Shown: piece by piece, positions 58,901 through 62,538 of the stretch
Position numbering within the stretch: position 1 is the stretch's first letter
How the letters are laid out: each line of letters opens with the position of its first letter
From: Eucommia ulmoides
Taxonomy: Eukaryota > Streptophyta > Magnoliopsida > Garryales > Eucommiaceae
DNA length: 64,000 bases
NCBI GenBank assembly: GCA_016647705.1
Contig: CM028335.1
Location: forward strand, 33,370,212 to 33,434,211
Direction: 5' to 3'
The notes under the pieces: model-generated
Told to the model about the DNA's origin: nothing
The model's database searches: none
Seen by the model: the letters and a program-made list of their open reading frames with translations, nothing else
Translations under genes and position numbers: made by a program

Positions 58901-60664
58901 GCTGAATTGGACTTGAATTATCAAAGCTGAATGAAAGAAAATACAAGCAAAATGATAGAACAAATAACCAGGTGTTTAAGATCCTGGACTCTCCCGTTCT
59001 ACTTTCAAATTTTTGGTATCCTTTCCCTCCCAATGACCTTCTATTTATTTAGGCTGAGATCATCCTCCTAACTAACTACCCTAACAACCAACTTGCCAAA
59101 CAACTTCAACAACTTGATCCCACTTGTGGAGAAGCTTCTCAACTAACTTCAACAAGCATTTCTTCTAGACGCTTTGTTTGTTATTCCTCACATAGGTGCA
59201 TTTGATTAATGGTCTATCAGGATCAGCTGCTCCTGTTTATTTCACTTTTACCATGCATGGTACTGTTTTTCAGCTGGTTGAGTTGTGCATTTAATTGTCC
59301 ATTAATGAAGGATTCTATCCTTATACTTGTGCCTTGTTTTGATGGAAATGGGTTTCATTCCTGTTATTTCATTATTTATTCTTATTACCGCATTCGTCTG
59401 GACCATTTTTGTAGATGTTGATGCATATTAACATTTTCACGGTAAGTTGTTTTTTGTTTCTTGGCTATACTCGATTCAAAAAAGTGTGCTTTGCAAGGGT
59501 ATAATTATTACTATTAAGTAATATTTTATCTACAAGAAAAAGGAATTTAAAACATTCAGAACTGTTGGTTCATTTCACTAAAGGTATGTGTAATTTTACG
59601 ACAATCCATTTTTTTTTCCTGGACTGCTCCAGAATGTTTTCCTTTAATTTTATGATTTTTTTCGATGGGAAATCTGTTTTTTCTTTTTAAAAAAAAACGT
59701 CTTTATAAAAGAATCAAGAAGCCAAACGGGGAGATGGTCCGGGACATTGCAAAAAATCAAAGCAAAACAAAGATCATTGTACCACTTTTACTTTCCTAAA
59801 ATTAGTAACATGGACTCTATTCAATCTAAGTCACCCTCTAACCGCATCATCACAATCTGATTCCTTCCAATTTCGGAAATTTTCTCCTAAGCTGCCAGCT
59901 TAGCAAGATAAGCACCCAATATGTTGACTTCTCTGTAGCAATGGGAGAGCCTAGCTTGCAACTGTGAAGCAACTTTTCTGATATTCAGCACCAGAGATGT
60001 AAACCTGCAAGGCACCATGGCAAGACCGGTAACCATTTTTCTGAAGCATAGTTACCTGATTTCACGTCCAGATTACTCCAATTATGATCAACAACAAAAA
60101 CTCAGATAAGTGTAAGGCTTTGGCCTTGGCCAATAAACTAGGGCCAAATCCAAATGAGTGAGCAAAACCAAATATCAGATGGCCATTACTATCTCTCAGG
60201 ACTCCCCCACCCCCAATGTTCCCAGGATTTCTTCTAGAGCTGCCATCAAAATTCAGATTGAACCTGCCCGATGGAGGATTCCAAAACACCAAGAGCACTT
60301 TAGTCTTCTGTTTCACTATAGGAAATGATAGTGTTTGCTAAATCTGATGGAAAATTTGTTGGCAATTCCTTTTAGAACCATTGACTTTGACTTTGGCAAC
60401 TCAACTGAAAACGTATGGTAACTGATGCCGTTTTTTGTCATGGTTATGTACTTCAAATTTATTTAGTTATTTTTTAATTTCATGTATTACTTCTAACATT
60501 ACTAAAACTAGAATATTTTACCACTAAAAAAAATTCAAGAATGATTCTCGCATTTTTTTTAAATTTTAAGTATATTGCAGATTCCTATCTTTTTGCCGAG
60601 TTGGTACTGGACTTTCTGATGTTGAGCTTGATGCTATTGTAACCAGATTGAAGCCTTACTTTCG
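9955..60664 (+). CDS. LIG4: DNA ligase 4 (ATP-dependent), 5' half of the gene, 16 exons visible, 3' end beyond the window
   Basis: LIG4 seals double-strand breaks in nuclear non-homologous end joining, together with XRCC4. Sixteen exons join in frame (9955-10290, 14539-14630, 19744-19829, 19929-20065, 30629-30703, 30944-31035, 31201-31272, 36058-36137, 36229-36266, 36352-36358, 36512-36667, 43146-43221, 48853-48977, 49072-49106, 49202-49260, 60581-60664), giving 1550 nt or 516 codons plus 2 nt. The product follows Arabidopsis LIG4 closely as I recall it. Residues 1 to about 240 are the DNA-binding domain. The adenylation domain carries motif I KFDGDR (K253), LDGEM (301-305), AFDILYVGD (341-349), EGIVLK (418-423) and KWLKLKPEY (437-445). 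The OB fold begins after that. All junctions are GT..AG. I took the ATG at 9955 because the conserved [10 protein letters not shown] block starts a few residues later. OB-fold remainder and BRCT exons are not visible. Intron sizes are very uneven because of inserted repeats. Confidence 0.96.
10966..11282 (-). repeat. TRIM-like repeat, two terminal-repeat copies
   Basis: On the minus strand the order is tgttgaatcccacattgcct, then tgagccttcttctcaag, a 'tatatgaaaagagctactcc' block, a PBS-like atgatatcaaaact, about 110 bp more with gcgtgcaagcc and gttgcacatgcgggtg, and then a second terminal copy starting tgttgaatcc. This terminal repeat / PBS / short internal part / terminal repeat order fits a TRIM. 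The same family appears at 31325-31605 and 62115-62535. Confidence 0.6.
11290..14060 (-). mobile_element. L1-type LINE ORF2 remnant, interrupted by a MITE
   Basis: Fragments read in order on the minus strand: KAYYxVEW-like RT start (about 13990), [11 protein letters not shown] (the FADD site, near 13710-13740), HEKxLGLPT (about 13520), [20 protein letters not shown] (about 11990-12050), and a zinc-finger-type EEEET.....F piece (about 11370). This is the RT-to-zf-RVT order of plant L1-like ORF2. Many stops and frame changes show it is old. A MITE (12668-13134) splits it. It lies antisense in LIG4 intron 1. Confidence 0.75.
12668..13134. mobile_element. MITE with inverted ends and GC-rich core
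   Basis: The left end is attgtgtttgggtaaggg and the reverse complement of the right end is atttgtatttggataaggg, an inverted pair of about 20 bp. Further inward both arms carry more inverted gggatttc/aaatccttt strings. The centre (12835-12932) is a strongly GC-rich run of ggcggtggccgg-type triplets. Flanking attaa on both sides may be the target duplication. Confidence 0.7.
14065..14538. other. end of LIG4 intron 1
   Basis: Contains a partial tandem duplication: 'ggaggatctatgaaagg' and following bases near 14077 recur as 'ggaggatctttgatagg' near 14185. No coding sequence until exon 2. Confidence 0.5.
14539..14630 (+). CDS. LIG4: LIG4 exon 2
   Basis: Encodes [18 protein letters not shown] and then [12 protein letters not shown], a conserved DNA-binding-domain helix region. 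The acceptor is gaacag|GTC and the donor is AG|GTAAGA. It leaves two bases of an Arg codon completed by exon 3. Confidence 0.95.
14631..16352. other. first part of LIG4 intron 2
   Basis: No recognisable gene. AT-rich, with short open frames such as the one at 15274-15669 that resemble nothing I know. It contains the 70-bp tandem duplication listed separately near 15693. Confidence 0.45.
15693..15830 (+). repeat. two-copy tandem repeat of about 70 bp
   Basis: Each unit begins gcctctgataggta, continues acattttaNcattcctaaaa and ends actgtttaNggcca. The two copies differ by a few bases and a short gap. Confidence 0.7.
16353..16811. mobile_element. MITE, GGCCTGTTTGGTTGAG ends
   Basis: The left end GGCCTGTTTGGTTGAG and the right end CTCAACCAAATAGGCC are inverted repeats with one mismatch. 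The 459-bp body is extremely AT-rich and non-coding. I could not settle the target duplication, so PIF/Harbinger versus hAT or Mutator origin stays open. Confidence 0.7.
16812..17749. other. intron 2 spacer
   Basis: Non-coding. Includes a short (ac)n run near 16925 and small repeats (gagtacaNgggcttcac, twice, near 17204 and 17237). No supported feature beyond these. Confidence 0.4.
17758..18430. mobile_element. non-autonomous hAT-type element, 673 bp
   Basis: A perfect 8-bp TSD TAGTTGGT lies at 17750-17757 and 18431-18438. The ends are gaagcacgg...and...gtgcttcc, with subterminal arrays of gacacgg/ccgacac and acacgtgtcc strings on both sides. There is no transposase. The 8-bp duplication and subterminal repeats fit the hAT superfamily. 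Confidence 0.85.
18439..19743. other. last part of LIG4 intron 2
   Basis: Holds the SINE scrap listed separately, an A-rich patch (18790-18960) where variants of 'atgtaactaaaaaatacat' repeat, a GC-rich cggcggccggtggtcgg patch near 18975, and a short tail of 'cgtatcggacatatcag' sequence similar to hAT subterminal repeats. No gene. Confidence 0.45.
18455..18520 (+). repeat. Au-type SINE fragment
   Basis: The string gcagcccggt...ctcccgctatgcgcgg, then tccggagaagggtcagacc, matches the middle of plant Au-family SINEs as I remember them (tRNA-derived, GCAGCCCGGTGCAC...GGGTCCGGGGAAGGG). Both ends are missing. It sits between two copies of a tagttggtNggaggtcctacta string. Confidence 0.6.
19744..19829 (+). 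CDS. LIG4: LIG4 exon 3
   Basis: Encodes [20 protein letters not shown] and then WIVMIILK. The acceptor is acaacag|A and the donor is AAAG|GTATGA. The frame agrees with exons 2 and 4 (phase 2 in, phase 1 out). The corresponding Arabidopsis region reads EMKWVIRIILKDLKLG. Confidence 0.94.
19929..20065 (+). CDS. LIG4: LIG4 exon 4
   Basis: Encodes [20 protein letters not shown] and then [19 protein letters not shown] and QRHKRQ, near-identical to known plant LIG4. Intron 3 before it is only 99 bp. The donor is CAG|GTTTAC, phase 0. Confidence 0.96.
20066..21159. other. start of LIG4 intron 4
   Basis: No gene. Two degenerate copies of a block containing gatttattttgaattttgaatc and gatgataatttcag follow each other (about 20278-20395 and 20400-20520). 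A C/T-rich patch lies at about 20560-20720. Confidence 0.45.
20260..20278 (+). repeat. poly-G tract, 19 G
   Basis: An uninterrupted run of 19 G preceded by cgcggggc. Length may be imprecise in the assembly because homopolymers are error-prone. The G-tract could form a quadruplex on the coding strand of LIG4. Confidence 0.8.
21160..21411 (+). mobile_element. Ty1/Copia remnant (RNase H side), left of a solo LTR
   Basis: An old fossil piece. The translation holds [10 protein letters not shown], then a [20 protein letters not shown] block and a GCCMFGGN block, the usual Copia RT/RNase H junction. It is broken and short. The remnant appears to resume at about 23341 after the solo LTR, with weak similarity only. 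Confidence 0.7.
21412..23340 (+). mobile_element. solo LTR, long-LTR type, 1929 bp
   Basis: It starts TGTTGGCTCGAGTATACCCA and ends GGGGTCAACA. The flanks are GGAAT (left) and TGAAT (right), a 5-bp TSD with one mismatch. The start motif resembles those of 795-2916 and 5301-7340, but the body looks different, so it is a related or similar family. No internal region is present. It landed inside an old Copia RNase H remnant. Confidence 0.75.
23341..23804. other. intron 4 spacer, possible Copia tail
   Basis: The first ~60 bp may continue the Copia RNase H remnant. The rest is T-rich and non-coding. Nothing else is recognisable. Confidence 0.4.
23810..28643 (+). mobile_element. Ty1/Copia retrotransposon, both LTRs and TSD present, decayed
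   Basis: The LTRs are at 23810-23967 and 28485-28643 (about 158 bp), with TSD GTACA at 23805-23809 and 28644-28648. A primer-binding site (tggtatcaagagc) follows the 5' LTR and a purine tract (cttgagggggag) precedes the 3' LTR. Gag (zinc knuckle [15 protein letters not shown] near 25270), protease/pre-integrase, integrase, RT (YVDDIV near 27530) and RNase H pieces run in the usual Copia order. It is broken in many places (well over ten) and cannot be active. By eye the LTRs differ by roughly 15%, so it is old. A MITE-like insert (25832-26221) interrupts it. It is in the sense direction in LIG4 intron 4. Confidence 0.9.
25832..26221 (-). mobile_element. MITE-like insert inside the Copia element
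   Basis: About 390 bp of non-Copia sequence between the pre-integrase and integrase parts. The flanks are CTA on both sides. The right end, read in reverse, is gccctgtctggttactg followed by tgtttcctaatttctgttcc and aaaattttgggattaatg, the same motif order as at 8932-9290. A GGC-rich core (gtggtggccggcggggttg) lies near 26000. Confidence 0.7.
28649..29570. other. intron 4 spacer
   Basis: No gene. Includes 'gtgaggcttctcaaaacccac' and 'tgatgtgggacttaacag' strings (29100-29280) faintly like the TRIM terminal repeat, too weak to call. Confidence 0.4.
29579..30161. mobile_element. non-autonomous hAT-type element, 583 bp
   Basis: The left end is taggggtgcgcaatggg and the right end is ccgttgcacacccttg, imperfect inverted repeats of about 16 bp. 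The flanks CTTTTAGG (29571-29578) and CCTTTAGG (30162-30169) are an 8-bp TSD with one mismatch. The body is full of short gggttg/aaccgta strings, typical of hAT subterminal repeats. No transposase. Confidence 0.85.
30170..30628. other. last part of LIG4 intron 4
   Basis: Non-coding, T-rich. No repeat family recognised. Confidence 0.4.
30629..30703 (+). CDS. LIG4: LIG4 exon 5
   Basis: Encodes [20 protein letters not shown] and then AAWRK, the linker into the adenylation domain. The acceptor is ctttgcag|GAC and the donor is AAG|GTATTC. It follows the 10.6-kb intron 4. Confidence 0.95.
30944..31035 (+). CDS. LIG4: LIG4 exon 6 (nucleotidyl-lysine exon)
   Basis: Encodes [20 protein letters not shown] and then [10 protein letters not shown]. 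The KFDGDR motif I holds the lysine that takes AMP (K253 in this model). The acceptor is gtttag|CTT and the donor is AG|GTGGTT, which splits an Arg codon. Confidence 0.96.
31201..31272 (+). CDS. LIG4: LIG4 exon 7
   Basis: Encodes [20 protein letters not shown] and then LVD, part of the adenylation domain. The acceptor is actacag|A and the donor is AG|GTAAGG. A 165-bp intron precedes it and a 4.8-kb repeat-filled intron follows. Confidence 0.95.
31325..31605 (-). repeat. TRIM-like repeat, degenerate
   Basis: On the minus strand it reads ggttgaatccacatcggttc, then cccaaactaccatattagtc, aaaaagctactccactt, tttaggtcata and a PBS-like tgatggtacgaaagctagg. After about 120 bp a second terminal copy follows (cccaaactagcatataagtc, ctactccacc). 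Same family and layout as 10966-11282 and 62115-62535. Confidence 0.6.
31640..33180 (-). mobile_element. L1-type LINE fragment with partly duplicated RT
   Basis: On the minus strand: an endonuclease piece ([20 protein letters not shown] near 33000, [14 protein letters not shown] near 32890) and then an RT start ([20 protein letters not shown] near 32050-32110). The next RT block, [20 protein letters not shown], appears twice in tandem (about 31818-31920 and 31713-31817). Order and spacing fit an L1-like ORF2 with the 3' half missing. It lies antisense in LIG4 intron 7. Confidence 0.8.
31713..31920 (-). repeat. tandem duplication of ~105 bp inside the LINE
   Basis: The strings aagcctattacctaacaaat and gacatatgggtcttaagtca occur in both units in the same order with only a few differences. 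The duplicated piece encodes the conserved LRPIxLCNxVYxIIS stretch of the RT. Confidence 0.85.
33181..33789. other. intron 7 spacer
   Basis: 33440-33800 looks like the end of a repeat (gtcacggaccgcttactaac; ending gggtatacaggtgtctacag, similar to ends of some Ty3 LTRs), but I could not pair or bound it. No gene. Confidence 0.4.
33790..34690 (+). mobile_element. L1-type LINE RT fragment, sense strand
   Basis: Translates as [20 protein letters not shown] near 33865, then [20 protein letters not shown], then [20 protein letters not shown] (about 34288) and [18 protein letters not shown] (about 34460), ending near GVRQxNSLSP. This is the first half of a plant L1-like RT. It has a few frame changes. 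Its orientation is opposite to the LINE piece at 31640-33180, so they are two separate insertions. Confidence 0.82.
34691..35900. repeat. CAATT/AATTG-rich degenerate repeat block
   Basis: Over about 1.2 kb, short strings such as caattgg, caatttgg, aattgag and ttcaaaagtt recur every 20-40 bp, with no clear reading frame. The block ends near gggacaaaatgcggtgccta, which resembles the ends of some plant Ty3 LTRs. It could be an old LTR, but I found neither a partner nor a TSD. Confidence 0.5.
36058..36137 (+). CDS. LIG4: LIG4 exon 8
   Basis: Encodes [20 protein letters not shown] and then GSNQEI. LDGE is the metal-binding ligase motif III. The acceptor is gtgtcag|G, completing an Arg codon, and the donor is ATAG|GTTCCT. 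Confidence 0.95.
36229..36266 (+). CDS. LIG4: LIG4 exon 9 (38 nt)
   Basis: Encodes [13 protein letters not shown]. The acceptor is tctatag|CT and the donor is CAG|GTTTAA. It has short introns on both sides (91 and 85 bp). The frame works only with the 7-nt exon that follows. Confidence 0.9.
36352..36358 (+). CDS. LIG4: LIG4 exon 10, 7-nt micro-exon
   Basis: TTGTGCT lies between gatgcag and gtatcc. It supplies Leu, Cys and the first base of Tyr in the conserved Q-LCYVAFD string. Exon 9 ends in phase 0 and exon 11 starts with AT GTT GCA TTT GAC, so skipping these 7 nt would shift the frame. This is inferred from frame and homology. Confidence 0.85.
36512..36667 (+). CDS. LIG4: LIG4 exon 11
   Basis: Encodes [20 protein letters not shown] and then [20 protein letters not shown] and [11 protein letters not shown]. 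It contains ligase motif IIIa. The acceptor is ggatag|AT and the donor is CTG|GTAAAT. Confidence 0.95.
36668..37441. other. start of LIG4 intron 11
   Basis: Non-coding, AT-rich. No repeat family recognised. Confidence 0.4.
37447..42514 (+). mobile_element. Ty3/Gypsy retrotransposon, both LTRs and TSD present, decayed
   Basis: The LTRs are at 37447-37741 and 42222-42514 (about 294 bp), with TSD ATTGA at 37442-37446 and 42515-42519. A tggtatcaaagc primer-binding site follows the 5' LTR and tcaagtggaggtga precedes the 3' LTR. Parts in order: gag (about 37930-38900), protease-like (DSGSSENIF near 39170; [12 protein letters not shown] near 39360), RT (about 39720-40260), RNase H (about 40290-40900) and integrase (about 41150-41900). 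It is broken in many places, probably more than twenty. LTR divergence by eye is high, so it is old. Sense direction in LIG4 intron 11. Confidence 0.88.
42520..43145. other. end of LIG4 intron 11
   Basis: A second partial copy of the LTR's last ~60 bp (gagaatttactctcc then ttgttgattttttaaacaatt) follows directly at about 42530-42590. A (TA)n run sits near 42825-42845. Otherwise non-coding. Confidence 0.5.
42823..42845. repeat. (TA)n microsatellite
   Basis: About 11 TA units in LIG4 intron 11. Confidence 0.85.
43146..43221 (+). CDS. LIG4: LIG4 exon 12
   Basis: Encodes [20 protein letters not shown] and then KTTEN. The acceptor is tgtgcag|GG and the donor is AG|GTTACA. It lies between two repeat-filled introns of 6.5 and 5.6 kb. 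Confidence 0.93.
43222..43479. other. start of LIG4 intron 12
   Basis: Non-coding. Nothing recognised. Confidence 0.35.
43480..43862. mobile_element. hAT-type deletion derivative (right end recognisable)
   Basis: The right end ggccgatatttaaaacactg is nearly identical to the right end of the full hAT at 51798-56393 (ggccgatatttaaaaccctg). Inside are the same kind of cgttacgg/gtaacg strings (e.g. 43690-43830). The left boundary is unclear, so the start given is approximate. It abuts the Copia remnant in intron 12. Confidence 0.6.
44474..45111 (+). mobile_element. solo LTR, 638 bp, inside the Copia remnant
   Basis: It starts TGATGAGAGAAAATTC and ends CATTATCA, with TSD AATAC at 44469-44473 and 45112-45116. 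The Copia sequence joins cleanly across it (ggtatt-caagaac). A TATA-like cctataaata near 44815 suggests + orientation. The parent family is unknown. Confidence 0.82.
45365..45560 (-). mobile_element. solo LTR of a TRIM-size element, 196 bp
   Basis: On the minus strand it starts TGTAGAAAACCCAATGGGCC and ends GGGATTCAACA. The 5-bp TSD TATAC lies at 45360-45364 and 45561-45565. Copia RT sequence (gaggaagtata / catgaagcaacc) resumes on either side. The LTR carries tatatata and two gttgaatcccaca-like strings. The short length and TG..CA ends fit a TRIM such as Cassandra, but I cannot confirm the family. Confidence 0.82.
48093..48852. other. end of LIG4 intron 12
   Basis: Non-coding. About 48290-48510 is a MITE-like piece (left ggtgacatctgtttgtgttt, right end reversed ggtgtttgtttagtattttg; imperfect inverted ends, ttctgttcc strings inside). 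The rest is AT-rich without features. Confidence 0.5.
48853..48977 (+). CDS. LIG4: LIG4 exon 13
   Basis: Encodes [20 protein letters not shown] and then [20 protein letters not shown] and I. It holds motif IV (EGIVLK) and motif V (KLK). The acceptor is ctattag|G and the donor is ATAG|GTTTGA. Confidence 0.96.
49072..49106 (+). CDS. LIG4: LIG4 exon 14 (35 nt)
   Basis: Encodes [12 protein letters not shown], a highly conserved strand-turn at the start of the OB fold. The acceptor is ttcacag|GA and the donor is GAA|GTGAGT. Flanking introns are 94 and 95 bp. Confidence 0.95.
49202..49260 (+). CDS. LIG4: LIG4 exon 15
   Basis: Encodes [19 protein letters not shown]. The acceptor is attgtag|GTA and the donor is CG|GTAAGT. 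The 11.3-kb intron 15 that follows holds the nested chromovirus and hAT element. Confidence 0.95.
52185..55506 (-). CDS. hAT transposase (BED finger, DUF659, dimerisation domain), with a few lesions
   Basis: Cut-and-paste transposase. Likely exons on the minus strand are 55506-53804, 53700 to about 53567, 53463-53388 and 53311-52185, with GT..AG introns (the second donor is uncertain). N-terminal BED-type finger: [19 protein letters not shown] and a C further on (residues about 30-60). Then an acidic/charged linker, the DUF659 catalytic core ([10 protein letters not shown] near residue 300, [34 protein letters not shown]), and the dimerisation domain ([20 protein letters not shown], then [18 protein letters not shown]). 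Lesions: the frame shifts at an A7 run (54051-54057), there is an in-frame TAG at 54018-54020, and an in-frame TGA at 52794-52796 precedes a Gly/Tyr/Pro-rich tail (52757-52185). It is probably no longer functional. Confidence 0.88.
55892..55922. repeat. (GA)n microsatellite in the hAT 5' leader
   Basis: About 15 GA units, followed by a GC-rich gacggcgacggcgacg stretch, within the untranslated leader of the hAT transposase. GA repeats in plant leaders often bind BBR/BPC factors; here that is only a possibility. Confidence 0.85.
59225..59829. other. intron 15 spacer
   Basis: Non-coding and T-rich. No recognisable repeat. Confidence 0.4.
59830..60330 (-). mobile_element. RNase H fragment of LINE type
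   Basis: On the minus strand: [20 protein letters not shown] then [20 protein letters not shown], the start of the plant LINE/reverse-transcriptase-associated RNase H domain (conserved [17 protein letters not shown]). A SHCYREVN...AYLAKLA string nearer 59900 is its C-terminal end. No RT is adjacent, so this is a detached piece. The frame is interrupted. Confidence 0.8.
60581..60664 (+). CDS. LIG4: LIG4 exon 16 (last visible exon)
   Basis: Encodes [20 protein letters not shown] and then TRLKPYF, matching plant LIG4 OB-fold sequence. The acceptor is attgcag|A and the donor is CG|GTACTA. The expected next exon (a KNE.PKKAPPSF-like string in Arabidopsis) is not found before 64000. Confidence 0.94.
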
Positions 60665-60743
60665 GTACTACTTCTGTGTTGTTTTAAACTTTAAGACTTT
60701 GGTTTCCATCAGCTTTTGTAGTATGCGTGACACATAAAAGATA

Positions 60744-62018
60744 GGGAAAATTCCATTTTGACCCTCTAACTAATGACCATGTTTCTATGTGGTCCATTAA
60801 GTTTATGTGCTTCACTTTGAACCCTGTATCTTTCATTACAGTTTTAACTAGTTCTTCCGTCTAATTTGACTGTTAAATTAGACAGAAATTGGGATAAATT
60901 TGTAAACTTATATTGTTTTAAATTTTTATTTGTTTTATTCAATTTTTTTTTCTTGTCTTTCCTTTTTCCTTCTCTCTCTCTCTCCAATTCATAGTCTTTG
61001 TTTAGCTTCTCCGAGTTGGACTCATCCTCGACGCTGACGAATGTGTAATCGGGATTTGACAAGAAATTGGAGAAAGATTGAGGGATTCTGTTAGCATGGA
61101 TAAGTTTGAAGATTTGGCATCGCCGACCGACGCATAGATGAATCGTTGGACGGGGTTAACGATGTAGTAGTTGAAGTTGTGGCACCAGTCGACGTTGAGT
61201 CCGACAATGTGACGAGAGAGACGATAGTGATGGATGGGCTTCTTCTTAGAAATGCACATACCCACCATCACTCCGTTGATGAGCTCCCTTTATCTTTGGG
61301 ACTTTGGTAACCCATTTTAAGGATTTTCGTTGTCTGATCTTTGGAGAGTTTACCGAGAAATTTCTGTCCTTCACATATCACACGAAGCTCCATGGGAAGA
61401 AAACAAGGTTTACTCATGCTTATCTGTAAACAGGGAAAGTTTTAGAGAGATTTTTCATCCATGTGCATCTCTTTGTGTGTAAGGGTGTCTTTTAGAGAGA
61501 GCGAGGGTGGTGGGAGCTTGTTGAATCAATGGAGATATCACGTCAAGATATAAGTTTTTCTTTTAAAAATAGTAATTTTATTTTCTTAGAAGTGAATTAA
61601 AAGATAGAGATAAATCTGTTTGGGAAATCATCCAGCTTTAGAGGGAGATTTCATCTCTGTCTGTCTTGTATTTTAGAGAGAGAGGTGAGAGCTTGTTGAA
61701 TTGAATCAATGGGTGTTCGTTGGAGGTGGTGGTGGCCGAAGATGGTGGCAGGAGGTAGGAAGTGGCTTGGTGAAGAATAAAGAATGAAGAAAAAAGGAAA
61801 AAAAATAAAATAAAAAGAAAGAAAAAGAATAGGAAAAAAAATAAAAAAATATAAATTCACAAATTTACCCCTATTCTGTCTAATTTGACAACTAAATAAA
61901 ATGGAAAGACCAATTAAAATCGTAATTAAAGATACATGGTTCAAAGTAAAACACAAAAAACTTATCGAACCAGATAGAAATTGTTTAATAGTTAAAGGGT
62001 CAAAAATGGAATTTTTCC
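60744..62018. mobile_element. Mutator-like element with long inverted ends, 1275 bp
   Basis: A perfect 9-bp TSD TAAAAGATA lies at 60735-60743 and 62019-62027, the length expected for Mutator-like elements. The inverted ends start gggaaaattccattttgacc and ggaaaaattccatttttgac and stay alignable for about 140-150 bp with scattered mismatches. There is no transposase. The centre (about 60960-61330) has non-repeat, coding-like sequence on the minus strand, so this may be a Pack-MULE. Confidence 0.88.
61002..61271 (-). pseudogene. possible captured gene fragment inside the Mutator-like element
   Basis: A minus-strand open frame of 89 codons translates as HHYRLSRHIVGLNVDWCHNF, then NYYIVNPVQRFIYASVGDAK and SSNLSMLTESLNLSPISC. 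In the next frame DYTFVSVEDESNSEKLNKDY follows. The composition is balanced and looks like a real protein rather than random AT-rich translation. I do not recognise the protein. It has no introns or start context of its own. It could also be a chance open frame. Confidence 0.4.
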
Positions 62019-62114
62019 TAAAAGATAAGTTTCTTGCATAATAAGTTCTTACATTAGAAATTTCATTCATCATTACTTTTGTCTTTTGATTTTTGTCTAA
62101 TTGCACGACGTGTA

Positions 62115-62538
62115 TGTCAGGATTGCACGTGAAAGTGGGTGTTAAATCTCACGTCGCATTTGTGAGACTTTTCAAACTAGCTATATTTGAAAGGGGCTAT
62201 TCCACTTAAAATCATATGGTTTTAGGTTGAAACCTCCTGAAATGGTATCAAAGTTGGATTTCAGAAGTCTTGTTTGTTTGTTCCCGATTGTCAATCTTCT
62301 GTGTTATGATATTTGTTTGATCGCATCACGTGCAAGACGGAGTTGCACATAGGAGTGAGTATTAGAATTTTGCATCGAATTTGTGAGGTTTCCCAAAGTA
62401 GTTTATATATGAAAGGTGTTTCACGTCGATTTTGGAAGTCTCATTTGTTTCCCGATAGTTTCTTTTGTGTTTTGATCTTTGTTTGATCACATTGCGTGCA
62501 AGACGGAGTTGTACGTAAGAGCGGTTAGAATATCATAT
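62115..62538 (+). repeat. TRIM-like tandem: three terminal repeats, two short internal parts
   Basis: The order is terminal repeat (tgttaaatctcacgtcgcat ... cctgaaa), PBS-like tggtatcaaagttgg, internal part ending gcacataggagtgag, second terminal repeat (attagaattttgcatcgaat ... ggtgtttcacg), internal part with gcgtgcaagacggagttg (twice overall), and the start of a third terminal repeat (ttagaatatcatat) broken by the Copia LTR at 62539. Same family as 10966-11282 and 31325-31605. Confidence 0.65.

Larger units (their letters stand above)
49288..59219 (-). mobile_element. Ty3/Gypsy chromovirus, both LTRs and TSD, carrying a hAT element
   Basis: The LTRs are at 49288-49672 and 58838-59219 (about 383 bp), with TSD GGATC at 49283-49287 and 59220-59224. 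On the minus strand: primer-binding region ttggtatctagagcag next to the 5' LTR, gag (57898-58539; [20 protein letters not shown]), protease region (about 57300-57700), RT (about 56402-57315, with [17 protein letters not shown]), then after the hAT insert RT/RNase H (50970-51797), integrase (about 50200-50834) and a C-terminal chromodomain (near 49640-49900). A purine tract lies by the 3' LTR. Length without the hAT is about 5.3 kb. Broken in a handful of places, much better kept than the other LTR elements here. By eye the LTRs differ by about 7%. Short LTRs plus a chromodomain suggest a Reina/Galadriel-like lineage. Confidence 0.92.
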
